Source of the DNA: Marsupella aquatica | Taxonomy: Eukaryota > Marchantiophyta | Reading direction: 5' to 3' | Length of the DNA stretch: 64,000 bases | Assembly (NCBI GenBank): GCA_973895155.1 | Contig: OZ316893.1 | Span: forward strand, 3,968,001 to 4,032,000 | Notes under the pieces: generated by a model | What the model saw: the letters and a program-made list of their open reading frames with translations, nothing else | Databases searched by the model: none | Told to the model about the DNA's origin: nothing | Shown: one piece after another, positions 1 to 12,800 of the stretch | Position numbering within the stretch: position 1 is the first letter of the stretch | Layout: the number at the start of each line of letters is the position of its first letter | Translations under genes and position numbers: made by a program

Positions 1-1085
1 ACTCCGCTTGCGGATGCCTATCAAGAAAGTTATGGGCGTTGCCAGTTGGTGGCGTGCCCATTATGCGCGATGGGATCCGGGTTGGGGGCCAAATGTTTAG
101 GGACCAAAACTGGTCCGGGGGTGGCAGGTCCCCATAAGCATATATGAGGGAGTGTTGTCTCCCTGGGGGCTAAGGGCGAGCCGAAGTCGTGAGCCGCGGC
201 GGTCGCGACACTAAAGAAAACGCTAAACGAAAATGGCGATATCTTCCCAACAGGAAGTCCATTGGAGGACTTCTTAGGTGCGTTGGAAAGCTTTTAAGGA
301 GGGCTACGCCCTCCTGAGCTCAGTTGGGTCTGGAGGTGCCATGGGTTCTTGTAGTTTGCGGGTGTTAGCTCGCCCGTTTGCCAAATCCTGCCGAACAGCA
401 GCCAAGCTGCGTACAACCTCCCAAGGGAGCTTGCGTTGGGGAGGCAAGGCCAAGTAGGTATGGAGGCTGAGTCCCAAGGGTGCTCGGTCCCTAGACCATC
501 AATGGGGCAAACCGGGAATTGGTGTTAGAGTCGGGGCCGTGCTGGTCCCGGCGTGTTGAGACAAGCTTGGGACAAGCTTTAGGACAAGCTACGCTATTTG
601 GGCCATGAGCATGTCCTGAGGTCAGGGCGGTCAGTTGGTGATGGATAGGTACGAGGGGGAACCCGGGCTACGCCCAAGGAAGGAGCTGTCCTGGACGGAC
701 AGTGGGCGTGGGTTCTGGTTCCGGCTTATGGCATCGGGAGGACCTATCGCTGACCTATTTACCAACGTCTGTTGAGCTTGAGTTAGGATGCTAGACTTGG
801 CGAGTTCTAGATCCGGAGGGGTTACTTACCGAGGTGTTTGGTTGCTTGTGCAGACAGTGAGGACCGTTGAGTAGCGGTCGTGTAGGTGAGCAAGTGTGGC
901 TTCGTATGGGAGTGGCCACAGAGGGTGCTAGAGGCACTAGAGGGTGCTAGAGGCACTTGGGTGCTTGCTCGAGGTATTCCGTTGAGGCGTTCGGGCACCA
1001 AGGGCACTTAGGCGCAAGTGCTGGGACTGGTGAGGGCGCTGGGTGGCGAAGTCCACCACTTGGAGTGTGCATTTATCCAGAGTTC
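1..1085. other. GC-rich stretch without a recognisable gene
   Basis: This stretch is clearly more GC-rich than the DNA after 1.1 kb. Only short frames of about 60 codons occur, and none resembles a protein I know. Short direct repeats are present, such as the doubled 'gagggtgctagaggcact' near 917-957. The composition break near 1.09 kb suggests an old repeat remnant, for example retroelement untranslated or LTR sequence, but no LTR ends or primer-binding site could be placed. Confidence 0.35.
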
Positions 1086-1095
1086 ACTATACTTT

Positions 1096-1750
1096 GCCAC
1101 ACCAAAGATATTCTAATTGACACACCAAAGATATTCTAATTGACACGTATGCCACAACTTTTATGAATAAATATGCCACTGTTTTGTATATGGCCAATGG
1201 AGAAGTATATATAGTAGCCTGATTACCTCTTCCTTGAACTTAAATACAATTGAAAAAAAATTGAAAAAAAAATTGAAAAAAAACTATACTCTTTTCCATT
1301 ATCTTTGCATACATAATTTGTTTTTTTACTTTTTTAAATTTGTCTTATTCAGAGTCATTATACATTTTTTCCTTATTTGAGTTAAGGTCTAGAGGCTTCA
1401 CTCTAGACCATAGCCCAAGCTTCACTCTAAACAGTACCCCTTAGAAGTAGCTTTTGTTTGCGAGTATATAATGAGATGCCAATGGTACTGGTAAGTGTAT
1501 AAATAAATCAACTTTTAAGTACAGTACTTTTGCCACACTAAAAGGATGTTACTTCGCCACACCAAATATAATCTAATTCACAATTATGCCACAATTTTTA
1601 TTAATAAATATGCCATTGATGGCTTTGTATATGGCCAATATATACAAGAGAGTCTTAGATGACGGGACACCTTTTCCCTATTTTGTCAAAAAATAAATAA
1701 ATATATATATATATATATGCCAATGGAGAGATATATATGAGAGTCTTATA
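1096..1750. repeat. Duplicated AT-rich repeat block
   Basis: Two diverged copies of one unit occur at about 1096-1215 and 1552-1645. Both run through 'gccacaccaaa', 'tctaatt', 'atgccacaa', 'aataaatatgcca' and 'tgtatatggccaat'. Inside the first copy a unit of about 22 bp ('cacaccaaagatattctaat') is doubled at 1102-1145. A short A-rich triplication ('ttgaaaaaaaa') lies at 1249-1285, and an (AT)n tract lies near 1700-1717. No gene is seen here. Confidence 0.6.
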
Positions 1751-1799
1751 TGGCCGGACATCTTCTCCCTATCTTGTCTTATGAAAAGAGATAGTTAAG

Positions 1800-4350
1800 T
1801 ATTTTTATATACATATGGTCTAGTCTAGACTTTCACTTAATTTGTATTAATTTGAATTTAGCTATTGCTCTTACCCGTCTAATCTTCCAAGTCCTTAGTT
1901 TTTATTAGATATGTTAGAAATATATATTTTATTAGATATGTTAGAAATATATATTCATATACTAAATATATATACCCTATACTAAAAGTAAAATACAAAT
2001 TAGCTTATTTCTCTTTCAATCACAAATAATATACCCCTAAGGTACACTGACTTGGATATTCAATTTAATGTACTTGTTTGTCAGTAAGGTACCTCTCCTC
2101 ACTTTAAAGGTGTTTTTATTTACGGACCCCACTAGAGGTCCCTTCCAAACTTCCTGGCACCACAGCGTGTCATGTTAACAACAACCGCAACAAACAAGAC
2201 TTATCAGTTTTGTGAATCAAACTTATAGTTTTCATTCGTGTTTGTGTTAATTGGGTGTAAGTTTTGGGACGCCATGCCGTAAAAAGAAAAATAAAAAATT
2301 AGAAATGCAAAGAGCAAGATGGTTAAAACTGTCACTATGTAACCGTTTAAATAGTTACATTTCCAATTTTAAAACTTAAATTTAAAGATTTAAAAAATAT
2401 TTTTTATATAACAAATAATGATTAATAACTAACTTGATAACTTCCTTGTTAAAGGGTAATTGGCACCTGGTGTAAGAATTCCGGCCCTTTGCAATTAAGG
2501 TACACTGCTAGCCATGGTCCGAACTTGAACTCAACGAACTGATACAATTCATTTATCAGATATTTATCTAATTGCAAATGGACTTGCCACAGATTGAATT
2601 CTGACTCGTAGTTTGAGAATTTGGTAGCATGTAGCAAAAAGGCCTGATTTTGACAACTGCTTCTGATAACCATGCTGTCAATTAGCCAAGGGGTCCACAA
2701 ACTAATTATTTTACCTTTTAGAATCATTGTTTCAACACATTTGAATACAATGGGATAGCTTTTATTTCATAAACTAGTTAAACTTATCAGTACTCTAAAT
2801 CGAGTAAAATGGAATGTATTATCAATAAACTAAAATAGCATGGTCTTAGAACGGGCCAGCTATATGTCCAACGAGTTCATCAATTTTACAAGAGGGAGTA
2901 TATATATTACTGTGGTATACTTATTAAATGTACTGAAAACAGTGACAATATTGTAAATTTAAACTTCTCTAGTGGCAATGTAATTAAGCTGATAAATAAA
3001 TAAATTGATGCTAGAATTGGGCATCTCCAACCTCAAAATTTCCATGCCCAGAAGTTTGGGACATCACCAATAGAGCAACTCAAATGTCTTTGTTTTGACT
3101 CTGCTAGCTCATGGTCACATCAGTTTCCCTGGAACTAAACTGGCAGACTCAAATAGGTGATTTACCACTTGCAAAAATTTTCACTGAGGGCATCCACAAA
3201 AAGGTACAGCCAAAGGCATTAAAATTTCAGCCCCAGTCACGGTATTGGGCAGGAGCTGACCACTAGCCTGTTCACTGGGGTCATGGGACCTCGTGCTGGG
3301 ATAATGGCCCAAGTCAAGTAAGCCTAGTTTGCTTGCCTCGAGTCCAAAAGGTTTCACTCCAACCATTTCAAACCAACTGCCCATTGCTCATTCACCAACT
3401 AACTTTTAAATATTGGCCCCTTAAATATGCAGCCAATTCTCAAATCAAGCTTGCATTCCCCTTTGATTAGTTTTTTGCATCCACCCTCTCAGAAGCATGG
3501 ACGACCAGCTAACAAGAAACCATGGAGGATACCGATATCAGCAGAGCCCCCTTCCTACCTCAGTTTCATCAGCAACTGCCACAATGATAGCGCTTGAATT
3601 GTTTCATTCAGCAGCTGTTATTGAAACCCAGGCAGGCACTGAAAGATACACATGGTTTGCTCTAAGTCAAAAGTTGATCATTTTTACTCTCAAATTATAA
3701 TCTGGCAATAAAGATACACAGACAGTCCCAAATTTCCCAAATTCTCTGGTGAGTGGAGGATAGTTAGCACAAACCCACAATGAACCGGTTCAGAACCAAC
3801 TTGGGTCAGTTTAGTCACATAGAAAGCAACCAACAGTGGGGCGAGAAACTCTTTTGGTGTGGAGTGAACTCAGGGAGGGGGAGCGGGTACGCAACTCTTG
3901 TACAATAGGCAGGGGTCTACATTTTTATATGGACTAAAAAGTTGGCTATCCAAAATTATTAAAATTTTAAAAAACCTGGGTTTTCCACTAAAAAAAAATT
4001 TGAAGTTGTATAAAAGGTTTGGTTCTCCTCTTTTTCCGTATGAAATTAAAAAATATTCCTATACCTGTTGTAGTTTTTATTAAAAGGTTTTTAAAATTTT
4101 AATAAAAATCCTAAAAAAACTGGCTAGTTTGGCTGTAGACCCCTGTATTAAAAAAAAGTAATATACTTTGGTTTTGATAAACTTTTTATGCATCAAAACA
4201 TCTTAGGGGTTTGTTTTAGTTACATTTTTGGATTCTTTGAGTTGAGAGGTACAAGACTTTAGTAAACTAAATAAAATCTAAGATGGTCTAAGGATATAAG
4301 CCAGGTCATTATAAGGAATTAAAAACTTGCTTTCTAAAAAGGGAGTTGCA
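1800..4350. other. Gene-free AT-rich DNA
   Basis: No frame here resembles a known protein. The longest are an open stretch of about 92 codons on the minus strand at 2449-2727 and short frames near 3.2 and 3.5 kb. None has supporting splice sites or family resemblance. I see nothing else to annotate. Confidence 0.5.
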
Positions 4351-4351
4351 T

Positions 4352-4663
4352 GGGGGGGGGGGGGTCATTTTCACAAAAGTGGCACTTCACGTGTGCCGAA
4401 GCATAGGCCTATTTGAATGGGTGTGGCAGAAGACTGGTCTTAGGGTATCTTTTATTAACTGGTGGGCTTTAAAGAACACATAGGCCTATTTCATTGTAAA
4501 AAATATTTTCTTTAAAGCTTTTAGGGGTTATTTAGTAAAAAATAATGACCAAATTTAAAGAAACAAAAACTTTTGGAAAAAAATATTTTTCACTTATAAG
4601 TTAAGGGGGGTCAAATCCTAAAACATCACACGCGATGTATGACCCTCCATATAGTGACCCCCC
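4352..4663. mobile_element. MITE, G-run/TCA family, copy 1
   Basis: The element starts with a G run followed by 'tcattttcacaaaagtggca' and ends 'gatgtatgaccctccata' then 'tagtgacccccc'. The ends are imperfect inverted repeats of the form GGGGGGTCAYT...AGTGACCCCCC, with no coding capacity. Related copies lie at 56255-56496 (same orientation) and 53273-53508 (opposite), with a probable end fragment at 17828. The size of about 240-310 bp and the inverted ends fit a non-autonomous DNA transposon. A target-site duplication is hidden by the homopolymer ends. Confidence 0.65.
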
Positions 4664-5508
4664 GCCCCTTCCCCCCTAGGGAGTGAGTGGGAAAAAGGTT
4701 TCAACTCAGGATTAAGGATTTCTTCAAGATCATAGGTACTACAAGCATGTGGAGGGTGATGATTGATTAGAAATGGCTTCAATCAGAGAGTGAGCTTTTG
4801 AAGTGGATGTAATTTAGGACTAAGGAAATTAGGTCTGATCCCAAGTTAGAGCAAATCTTTGGTGAAAGTCAGGACCTACTTTAATTACGGACATCTTTAA
4901 TGCCATAGAATAACATTTTCTCTCTGTTTCATAAATCCTCTTAAAAAACTTTATATAAATCAGTGTTTTACATAAAAACATTGAGAATATTACTAAAATA
5001 TGCACTGAAATATTTTCCCCAGTTTTGCAAAACACTCACCTAAAATTTTGAGCCCAAGAAATTTTTTTCTAGAATGAAAGTTCAGTATTATCATGGGCCC
5101 TGAAGTGCCCCCCAAAAGTAGTGTCAAAACCTTATTGTCACAAAGAGTATAATCTTGATAGGGCCCCGCAATGGACCCAATACTAGTGTCAGAGCTTATT
5201 GTCACCCAAAAACTAGGGTTGGAGCTTATTGTCACTAGCCTCATTATTTATTCTTGCGTAGCTTTGGCTACAGAATAGGTTTTTAATTTTTTGAAAGAAC
5301 CTGATCATCCTTTGGAGGGGCGCCTCAAAGCTTCAAAGTAGCGTGTGATGATCTTTTGCTGTCAACAAATGGCCATAGCTTTTTCATAGGTGTTAAAGGT
5401 GTTTTGGGCTTTTTTTCACAAGCCTCTACAATAACTCATGGTCATGGTATATGATCAATCCTAGCTTTGAATTTGGCATTGCCCTGTTTTGTCCATAAGT
5501 TAAAAGGC

Positions 5509-5779
5509 CCATCAAATTTTGAGTTTTGAAACACCCTACTATTAAGCTTCTGCCACTGGACTCGCTATTTATTTGACCCCATCAAATTTTGAGGTTTGAG
5601 ACACCCTACTCTTTAGCGCCGGTCGTAGGACTCGTTATTTATTTGACTCCATACTAAGCTACTTTCCATCAAATTTTGAGGACACCTCGTACTGTAATAG
5701 CTTTGGTCACCGGACTCGTTATTTATTTGACCCTCTACTTTAATAGCTTTGCTCACAGGACTCTTTATTTATTTTTTGG
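5509..5779. repeat. Degenerate tandem repeat, unit about 70-90 bp
   Basis: Three to four diverged units contain 'catcaaattttgag', 'acaccctact', 'ggactcgttatttatttga' and similar blocks. They are non-coding, because stops occur in all frames. Confidence 0.6.
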
Positions 5780-5989
5780 ACAAACCTGATAAAACCTGAT
5801 AGTCTCTACTGTAATAGTATATATCACAATGCCCAAGGGCAAAAAATGTCAAACTGGGAGACATGATCCCAATGGCAAAGCAATTCAATGAATTGAGGGG
5901 AGGAAAAGAGGGGAAAGGGCCCCAAGATAAACAATCCAAGGGGTCCCCAACCAAAAGCCAACGAAGGAACAAAGACAAAAAAGTAAGCA

Positions 5990-6182
5990 ACAAAGGAGCC
6001 GTGAAGGCTAACACCCTATTGAGCAGAGAACTGAAAAGCCTGACATTGCTCCGGAGTAAACTGCATAAGAGGGACAAAAAATAACCAACAAGGAGCCGTG
6101 AAGACTAACACCCTACTGAGCGGAGAAATGAAAAGCCTGACATTGCTCCAGAGTAAACTGCATAGGAGGGTCACAAAGCGAA
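5990..6182. repeat. Direct duplication, unit about 98 bp
   Basis: Two copies of a unit beginning 'ggagccgtgaag' and ending in 'agtaaactgcata' lie head to tail (about 5996 and 6094). The short open frames across them are a by-product of the duplication and are not convincing genes. Confidence 0.7.
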
Positions 6183-6270
6183 AACAGCGGGGAGGCCCTA
6201 AAACCAACTGCCTCATCTTTACAAAGGAGTGTGAAAACCTGGGCCATCAAGAGCCACGGACACCTGTTGA

Positions 6271-6328
6271 GGAAAAAAGGCCATCAGCTGTGGAAAAAAG
6301 GCCATCAGCTGTGGAAAAAAGGCCATGA
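6271..6328. repeat. 21-bp tandem repeat, three copies
   Basis: A unit 'gaaaaaaggccatcagctgtg' is repeated almost perfectly two and a half to three times. It lies about 550 bp upstream of the ExAD-like start codon, with a looser duplicated block at 6520-6720 between them. Confidence 0.75.
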
Positions 6329-6874
6329 AGACAGAAAAAACGGAAAGGCCTCCTTAGTGCTTCTTGAGTGATAGTGAGACAGGCAGGCCTCCTGAATGAT
6401 AGTGATAGTGATACTGAGTGGCTGTCAACTACCTCTCAGGAAAGCAATTCTCTCGCTGTCATCTACAGCAGGAATCGTCTCAGGGAAAATAGTACTGTAC
6501 AGCAGGAGGGGCATCAGGCATCCTGATCTTCATCACCCAATTTGGTCAGGGCCTGGGTCGCAAAGCAACGCGTCTGAATTTGTTTTGTCATCCGGATAGA
6601 GAACTTTTCCAATTGTCGCCTCTGTAAAGATTGTGAAGTAGGAGAGTCATCTGGCATCCCGATCTTCGTCAACCAAATTGGGCAGGATCTGGGTCACAAA
6701 TGCATTCCAATTTGTTCTGCTCATCCGCAATCACAGAGCATCTACCGTTACTGATGTGCGCAGGAGCAGAGCTGGAATAGGGAGCTTGATATCGGATTTT
6801 TTCATGAACCTTGCTTCCTTTTAGGAAGATTTGAGCAGTTCGGATTCCAATCCATTCCTGGCCGCCTCGGCATT

Positions 6875-9800
6875 ATGTACCCACAGCCTTGTGGTTCACG
6901 ATTGAAGGACGTTGTAGTGATTTCCCTGGTTTTGATCGTTGGCTTGTTTGCCGTCGACAGCTTTTTGTATCCGGTTTTACCCAGCGTGCGTCAATATGCG
7001 TTTCCTTCCGCATCTTCAAGTTCGGGAGAGTCGAGTGTGGAAGAAGGCTTTCCAGACGGTGTTCTTGGCCACTGGAATCCACCGCCGGCATTTCTGGAAG
7101 AATCGGAGGAAGAACCAGGCGTCGTTTATCGGAATGCTTTGTGGAAACCTGAAATTGGGCACTGGCTTTTGCAGTGCGGTGCAGCTCCGATGATTTCCGT
7201 TTCTGAGGTAGGTAATTTATCTCTTGCAGATTTTTATGGGAACAATTACACAAAACCTTCTTGGTCACTGTTCAGAAACGTCGCTCTTACTCATTTCGTC
7301 TGAAAGGTATGAGTGACAAGTTTTGCTCTTTCCAATGTTGTCGAGCTTGGTCGATCGCACCCATCCTGAATTAATCTGAAACAGCGTTTGTACAGTAACG
7401 AGTGCGACAATGGCTGCGGTGGACGGGGTGTTTGCAATCGTCATCTTGCCGAGTGCCGATGCTTTCACGGGTTTAAAGGTATGTGCAAAATCTGCGTCTC
7501 AAACTCACATTTATTTTCTTGCCAATGTCGGCTTTTGTTGCGACTTGTTAACTGTGGTTGAATATGCACATAGTTTTGTGCAATCCGAGAGCTAGCATTA
7601 GTTCATAATTTCCTTAAAAGATGTACGCTAGATACGATGGTCATACAAGTTTCTCCACCCACTCCAGCGATATTTCTTGCACGGACGTCGTCGCTGGCTA
7701 CTGGCCTCCCTTTACAGTGGTATCTTGTCACGGTTAGCTCTTCCGTTCATTGATCTTAATTGACCAATTCGTGCATGTCATGTCATGTGAGTGTCAACAT
7801 TAGTTGTGACTTTTAAAAATCTCTTTACAAAAATTCAAACTCTTGTTCAGGTAGGTATCCGGAGCAGTTCCCCTAATTTTGCTTTCTAGTTACTAAGCGA
7901 CCCGACTAGCAAGGTAGTTCCTGCCGTCCCCTCTTTGAGGTATTTCGCAGGGAGGTCATGGTGTATGTGGGTTGCGTGTTTCATCACAGGGAATTCAGGT
8001 GTGAAAAAAATGAATGCTAAAGTCGAGACTGCGATGTCTGGCAGGGAAGGGATGCGAACGGGAGGAAGAGTTTCCATGTACGATTGCCGAAACAGTTTGG
8101 AGGGTATCGACTTGCGGCGCTACCTGCGATAAGAAAAAGGCGTTCTGTTATTGTGGCGAGGGCACAAAGTATCCTCAACGCCCAGTTGCGGAGAGTTGCG
8201 GATTCGTTCGGAAGTAAGTTCTTGGAGATTTTCATGGTGCAAGCACGTACATCCTACCTAGGTGTCTGTTAGGGCCTTCCTACGGCATCTGGGGCACGCG
8301 CCTCCTTGCCTGAGGGGACAGAAAACTAAGAAGTAGTTGTAGTACTATCAGCTTACAATTGGCTCTGGTTGTACAGAAACGGGGCGGTGGACTGGAAGAC
8401 CCCTGATCCACTGATTTTCGCCAATACCAGTGGAAAGGATGGCCGCGGGTGGTGCAACCTGGATCCTCACGTTATCAGTCCTCGGAAAATGGACTGTTTT
8501 TGTACCTACGATGGCACTGGCGGAAGGTTTTGCGATGTGCCTGTGGAAAGTGTGTGCATCAATCAGTGTTCCGGAAATGGACAATGTCGAGGTGGATTTT
8601 GTGCCGTAAGTTCCCTGCCAACCAATGTACCTAGGAAAGCTCGATTTCGTATATAATTATGTCATTTATTGTGGCGTGCAGGAAATGAATGAGACTGGTG
8701 TTTTACAGTGAGGCTGAAAGGCAGGGGAAGTCATCAGTCAATATGATGAGTGCATCTTTAGGGCAGACTGTGACCGATGAATCCCAACTCCCCAAGTCCT
8801 GAACCCAGGCACTACTGTAGAATCTTTTCGGTACCCCCTCGATTGAAAGGATTGTTTATAATGAAGATTGATTGATTGACAACACTGTAAGCTTAAAGTA
8901 AGAATTGACCTCCATTGCAGCACAATTAGTGTCTAAGGTATCATTACTTGACCTCCATTGCAGCACAATTAGTGTCTAAGGTGTAATTGCTTGAGCTCCA
9001 TTGCAGCACAATTAGTGTTTACTTGTATCATTGCTGGACATCATTCTTCGAGTTCAGTGAGGATTAATATGTTGTTTGTAGTGCAACTGTGCAAAGGCCA
9101 CGCAATGAACCTAAGTTACCTTTCCGTATTTTCCTCATAACAGGGCAGACAGAGTGGTCCTCAAGCCCTATTGTGCAAGGAATCAGCTTGGCGTTACCGT
9201 ACAGATTTTGCAAGACAGAGCCTGAGTCGTCGTAAAGTCCTGTCCTGTGCACACAGAGTAGGGCAAATAAAAGAACCTTGTTCCAGGTAGTCCAGTAACA
9301 TTAGAGGCAGGTTATCCTGCCTCACTAGGATAATGTGTTCTTCCGGCTTCTGTCTTTCATTTGCCTTCCACCGTCACCATGACCGTGGACCTTTTTCTTA
9401 GTTTAGGATAGAAATTGTCGGTACCAATCACTGTTGGAAACATTACAAATGTTTGTTACTGGGCCCATCCGCGAGGAAAACCAGCACACTAGAGAAGGTC
9501 TTGATGCCAATTACAGCAGCCATAGCCAAGTTTACTGACAATCGCATTTCGAGCTGTCGACGATTATAATAAGAACTTGCATTTTCTTCCCTAACTAAAG
9601 AATGAAAGTTGATCCCGTGGAAGTCTGTACTCCTCTGATCTCAAAGCAGTTTAAAGATCGTCGAGGCAAATATTGTGATGTACGCATATTCACATTGTTT
9701 TCAGAGTTCCAACTGCTGAAGATTCTGCAGTAGGAATCCCATGTGTCCATGCTATGGATAAATAAACTTTTGATCGTACCCTAGGTATAGGAGAAACATT

Positions 9801-12800
9801 CAGCCAAGCCCTAGACTCTACATAAGCCATCTCCCGATGAGTATCTCTGACACCATGTCGATGGTTTTATGGCTCAAGGTTCTGTTTGACAATGTGATCT
9901 ACCGTGTGATCTACCACGCTTTGAGTCGCTCTTTCTGCATATTGTAATTTCTACGATTTGCAACCAGTTGAATTATGCTTTGACAGATACTGTATTGATC
10001 TGTGCACGCTGCAGTGTGGTGAAGGTTGGTACGGTATTGATTGCAGTGTACCCTCGTTGCTCCAGTCTCTAAACCCTATCCAGCCCACCTGGCTTTCAGC
10101 TTCAAAGATAGACACATCTATGTCAGATTCGCCGGAGAGGAATACGGTGGAATTAACCGTGGAAAAGCTCCGACCTCTCATCTATGTCTATGACTTGCCT
10201 GCAGAATTCAACAGCCATCTCTTGGAGGTTAGTGAATTAATATTTGAAATTTCCTTGTTAAACATTCCCTTTTGGATGTATCTCACTGATTGAAATATCT
10301 TGGCCTGACAGATTAAATGAATCTTGGACTACACAGTAGTAAAAGTGTGACTTAGCATATGCAGAACTCAACTAATTACAGGGAGGATTATGAATTGCAG
10401 GGACGCCACTTCAGATATTGGTGTTCAACCAGAACCTATAACGAGCAAAACATGACTGTTTGGGCCCAAGACCTGTATGGCTCAGAGGTGTTTAGTATAC
10501 AGTTACTCTCCCTTAAATTGATTATTTTTAATGTCGGAATGACTTCAAATTTTGGAAGACAATCGAGCAGTTATATTCGTTGCAGATGAGAGAAATGCAG
10601 CCTTAGCCATGCTAGTGCCTTACTTGTGTCGAGCTGATCTGTGAGGGTTTTCCCGTAATAATTATATAAGGATGGCTGATATTAAGCTAACTTGATGCAT
10701 GTCGTTCCTACCTGCTACAGCCTGCATTGCTGGAGAGTTTGTTGGCCAGCCCACACCGAACTACTAACGCTGAGGAAGCGGACTACTTTTACGTCCCAAC
10801 TTTTGAAGCTTGTGCTCGCTTCCAAGCTGATTCAGCTCCGCACACAGATATGCAGGTTTATCCTCTCTAAAGTTTGGAATTGACATATTTCTGTGAGAAC
10901 TCTACTCTGTCATTTATGGATAATTTTGCTCGGATTTATATACACCGGAGAGGTTATGACATTTGACTGAATGCACTCTTTAACGGTTGTGTATTCATAT
11001 GAGCTGTCTTGTAGGAGAAGTATCTAGGACTAAGAGGCTATTACTCAGGGGCGTTCCACAAGAGAGCTTATGAGCATATCCAGGAAAGATATCCTTATTG
11101 GAATCGCTCAGGCGGTAAAGACCACATTTGGGTGAGATCCACTTCTACAAACGTTGACAAACTTATTAAGAAAATGTTAACAAAAACTTATTAAGAAAAC
11201 TGAAACAAAAACTAACTGAACACTGCGACATAGGTTCATTCCAGTATTTTGTTCTGCCGTATGTTAAGTTCTATAATGGAATGAAAAGGTTGTTTGGGAG
11301 CTGAAAAGCACCATTAAGTATTCGAGTTTTGGAATCGAATCCTTCTTAATTTGCTTTCTAAATTATATTGATCATCACGCTGGTCCTGCTTTGCACGGTT
11401 TGCTCATTGGGTCAGTTCTGGATTACAGTTATTCGCTTGGGATGAAGGTGCCTGCTCTGCCCCAAAGGAGATTTGGGGTAGCATCATGCTTGTGCACTGG
11501 GGCAACACGCAGTCCAAACATAAGTACTCGACCTCAGCATACGACAGCGATAGATGGGATCACATTCCGACGGACTGGAGGGGCAATCATCCGTGCTATG
11601 ATCCATCCAAGGACATCGTGCTTCCGGCTTGGAAGGTGCCTGATGCAGATATCATAAGGCAGAAGCTCTGGGCCAGGTTTGTGCGCACTGTAACCATTGT
11701 CCATTAAATCCTTAATGTTCTCATACTCTGGAACGCAATTATACTCTAGGCTCAAGTATGTGTATGGGGAATTGGATTCTTGCAAGAATTGAATCACATA
11801 ATTTTCTGTGAGGTACAAAGGAGAATGTCGTGCTTTTAGTACGAAATTTCCTAGAATGTATTCGAATTTGAGTTGATGTCAATGATAGATCGTTATTGAC
11901 ATTCAAGTAAGACGGAATTACTTTGTCGTGATGAAGATTTCTGTACTCCATGCTTGTTCCTAACTTAGTATTACAAATGAATTGTATGCCGAAGAAGGGC
12001 TATTGCCGTGACTGGTCCGGCAGAGCAACGGGTGTCTTTGCCCATCAGATGAGGAAGCTACTAACCCACATCGTTGGCTGTTCGTTCGATTGATTCGTGT
12101 AGGCCAAGAGAAGACCGCACGACTTTATTTTACTTCAATGGCAATCTCGGTAAGATGTATGGTGGGCGACCAGAGGAAGGGTGAGTCATGAATAACCATG
12201 TATTTTGATTCCAAAGTGACTATTTCTTCAGTATATAAGTTCATTTTGTGGAAAACCTCGTCTGCTCTCTTGGAGGCCCCGGCTTAACTTTTGCTAACAA
12301 CGAGTCGGGCGGAAGATTAGATTTCGGCTCAGAGACACCCAGCATTGAATTCTCGGTATGTGGAAAGCAGCCACACCTTCATGAACGATGATGTTTAGCC
12401 TGGATCTCTATGTTTTTAGATATAGCATGGGACTTCGACAGAGGCTTGCAGAAGAATTTGGCTCGATTCCCAACTTAGATGGCCAGCTAGGTCGACAATC
12501 AGCTCCTGATGTGACTGTCATCAGTCAACGTAGTTTCCAATATGGCCTTGAACTTTCACAGTCGCGATTCTGCGGGGTATTTCCTGGAGATGGATGGAGC
12601 AGCCGCATTGAGGACAGTATCTTGCATGGCTGCATCCCCGTAATCGTCCAGGTAAAAATCTAGGGAACACCTTGGATGAGCATCCTTGTCTCGTTGACAA
12701 ATCTTTCTTTGAATTCTGCTCATAATCTGCCCTAGTTAGAATGTTCGATGAACTAATTTTGGAGTACCAAATGCTTCTATCTAATTGGGGAGTATCAAAC

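Noticed and set aside
5863-6328. Two adjoining plus-strand frames with lysine-rich sequence
   Set aside because: They are produced by a 98-bp duplication and a 21-bp triple repeat and resemble no protein.
8905-9033. CRISPR-like regular repeat
   Set aside because: It is a simple head-to-tail 43-bp tandem repeat without unique spacers, inside a plant intron.
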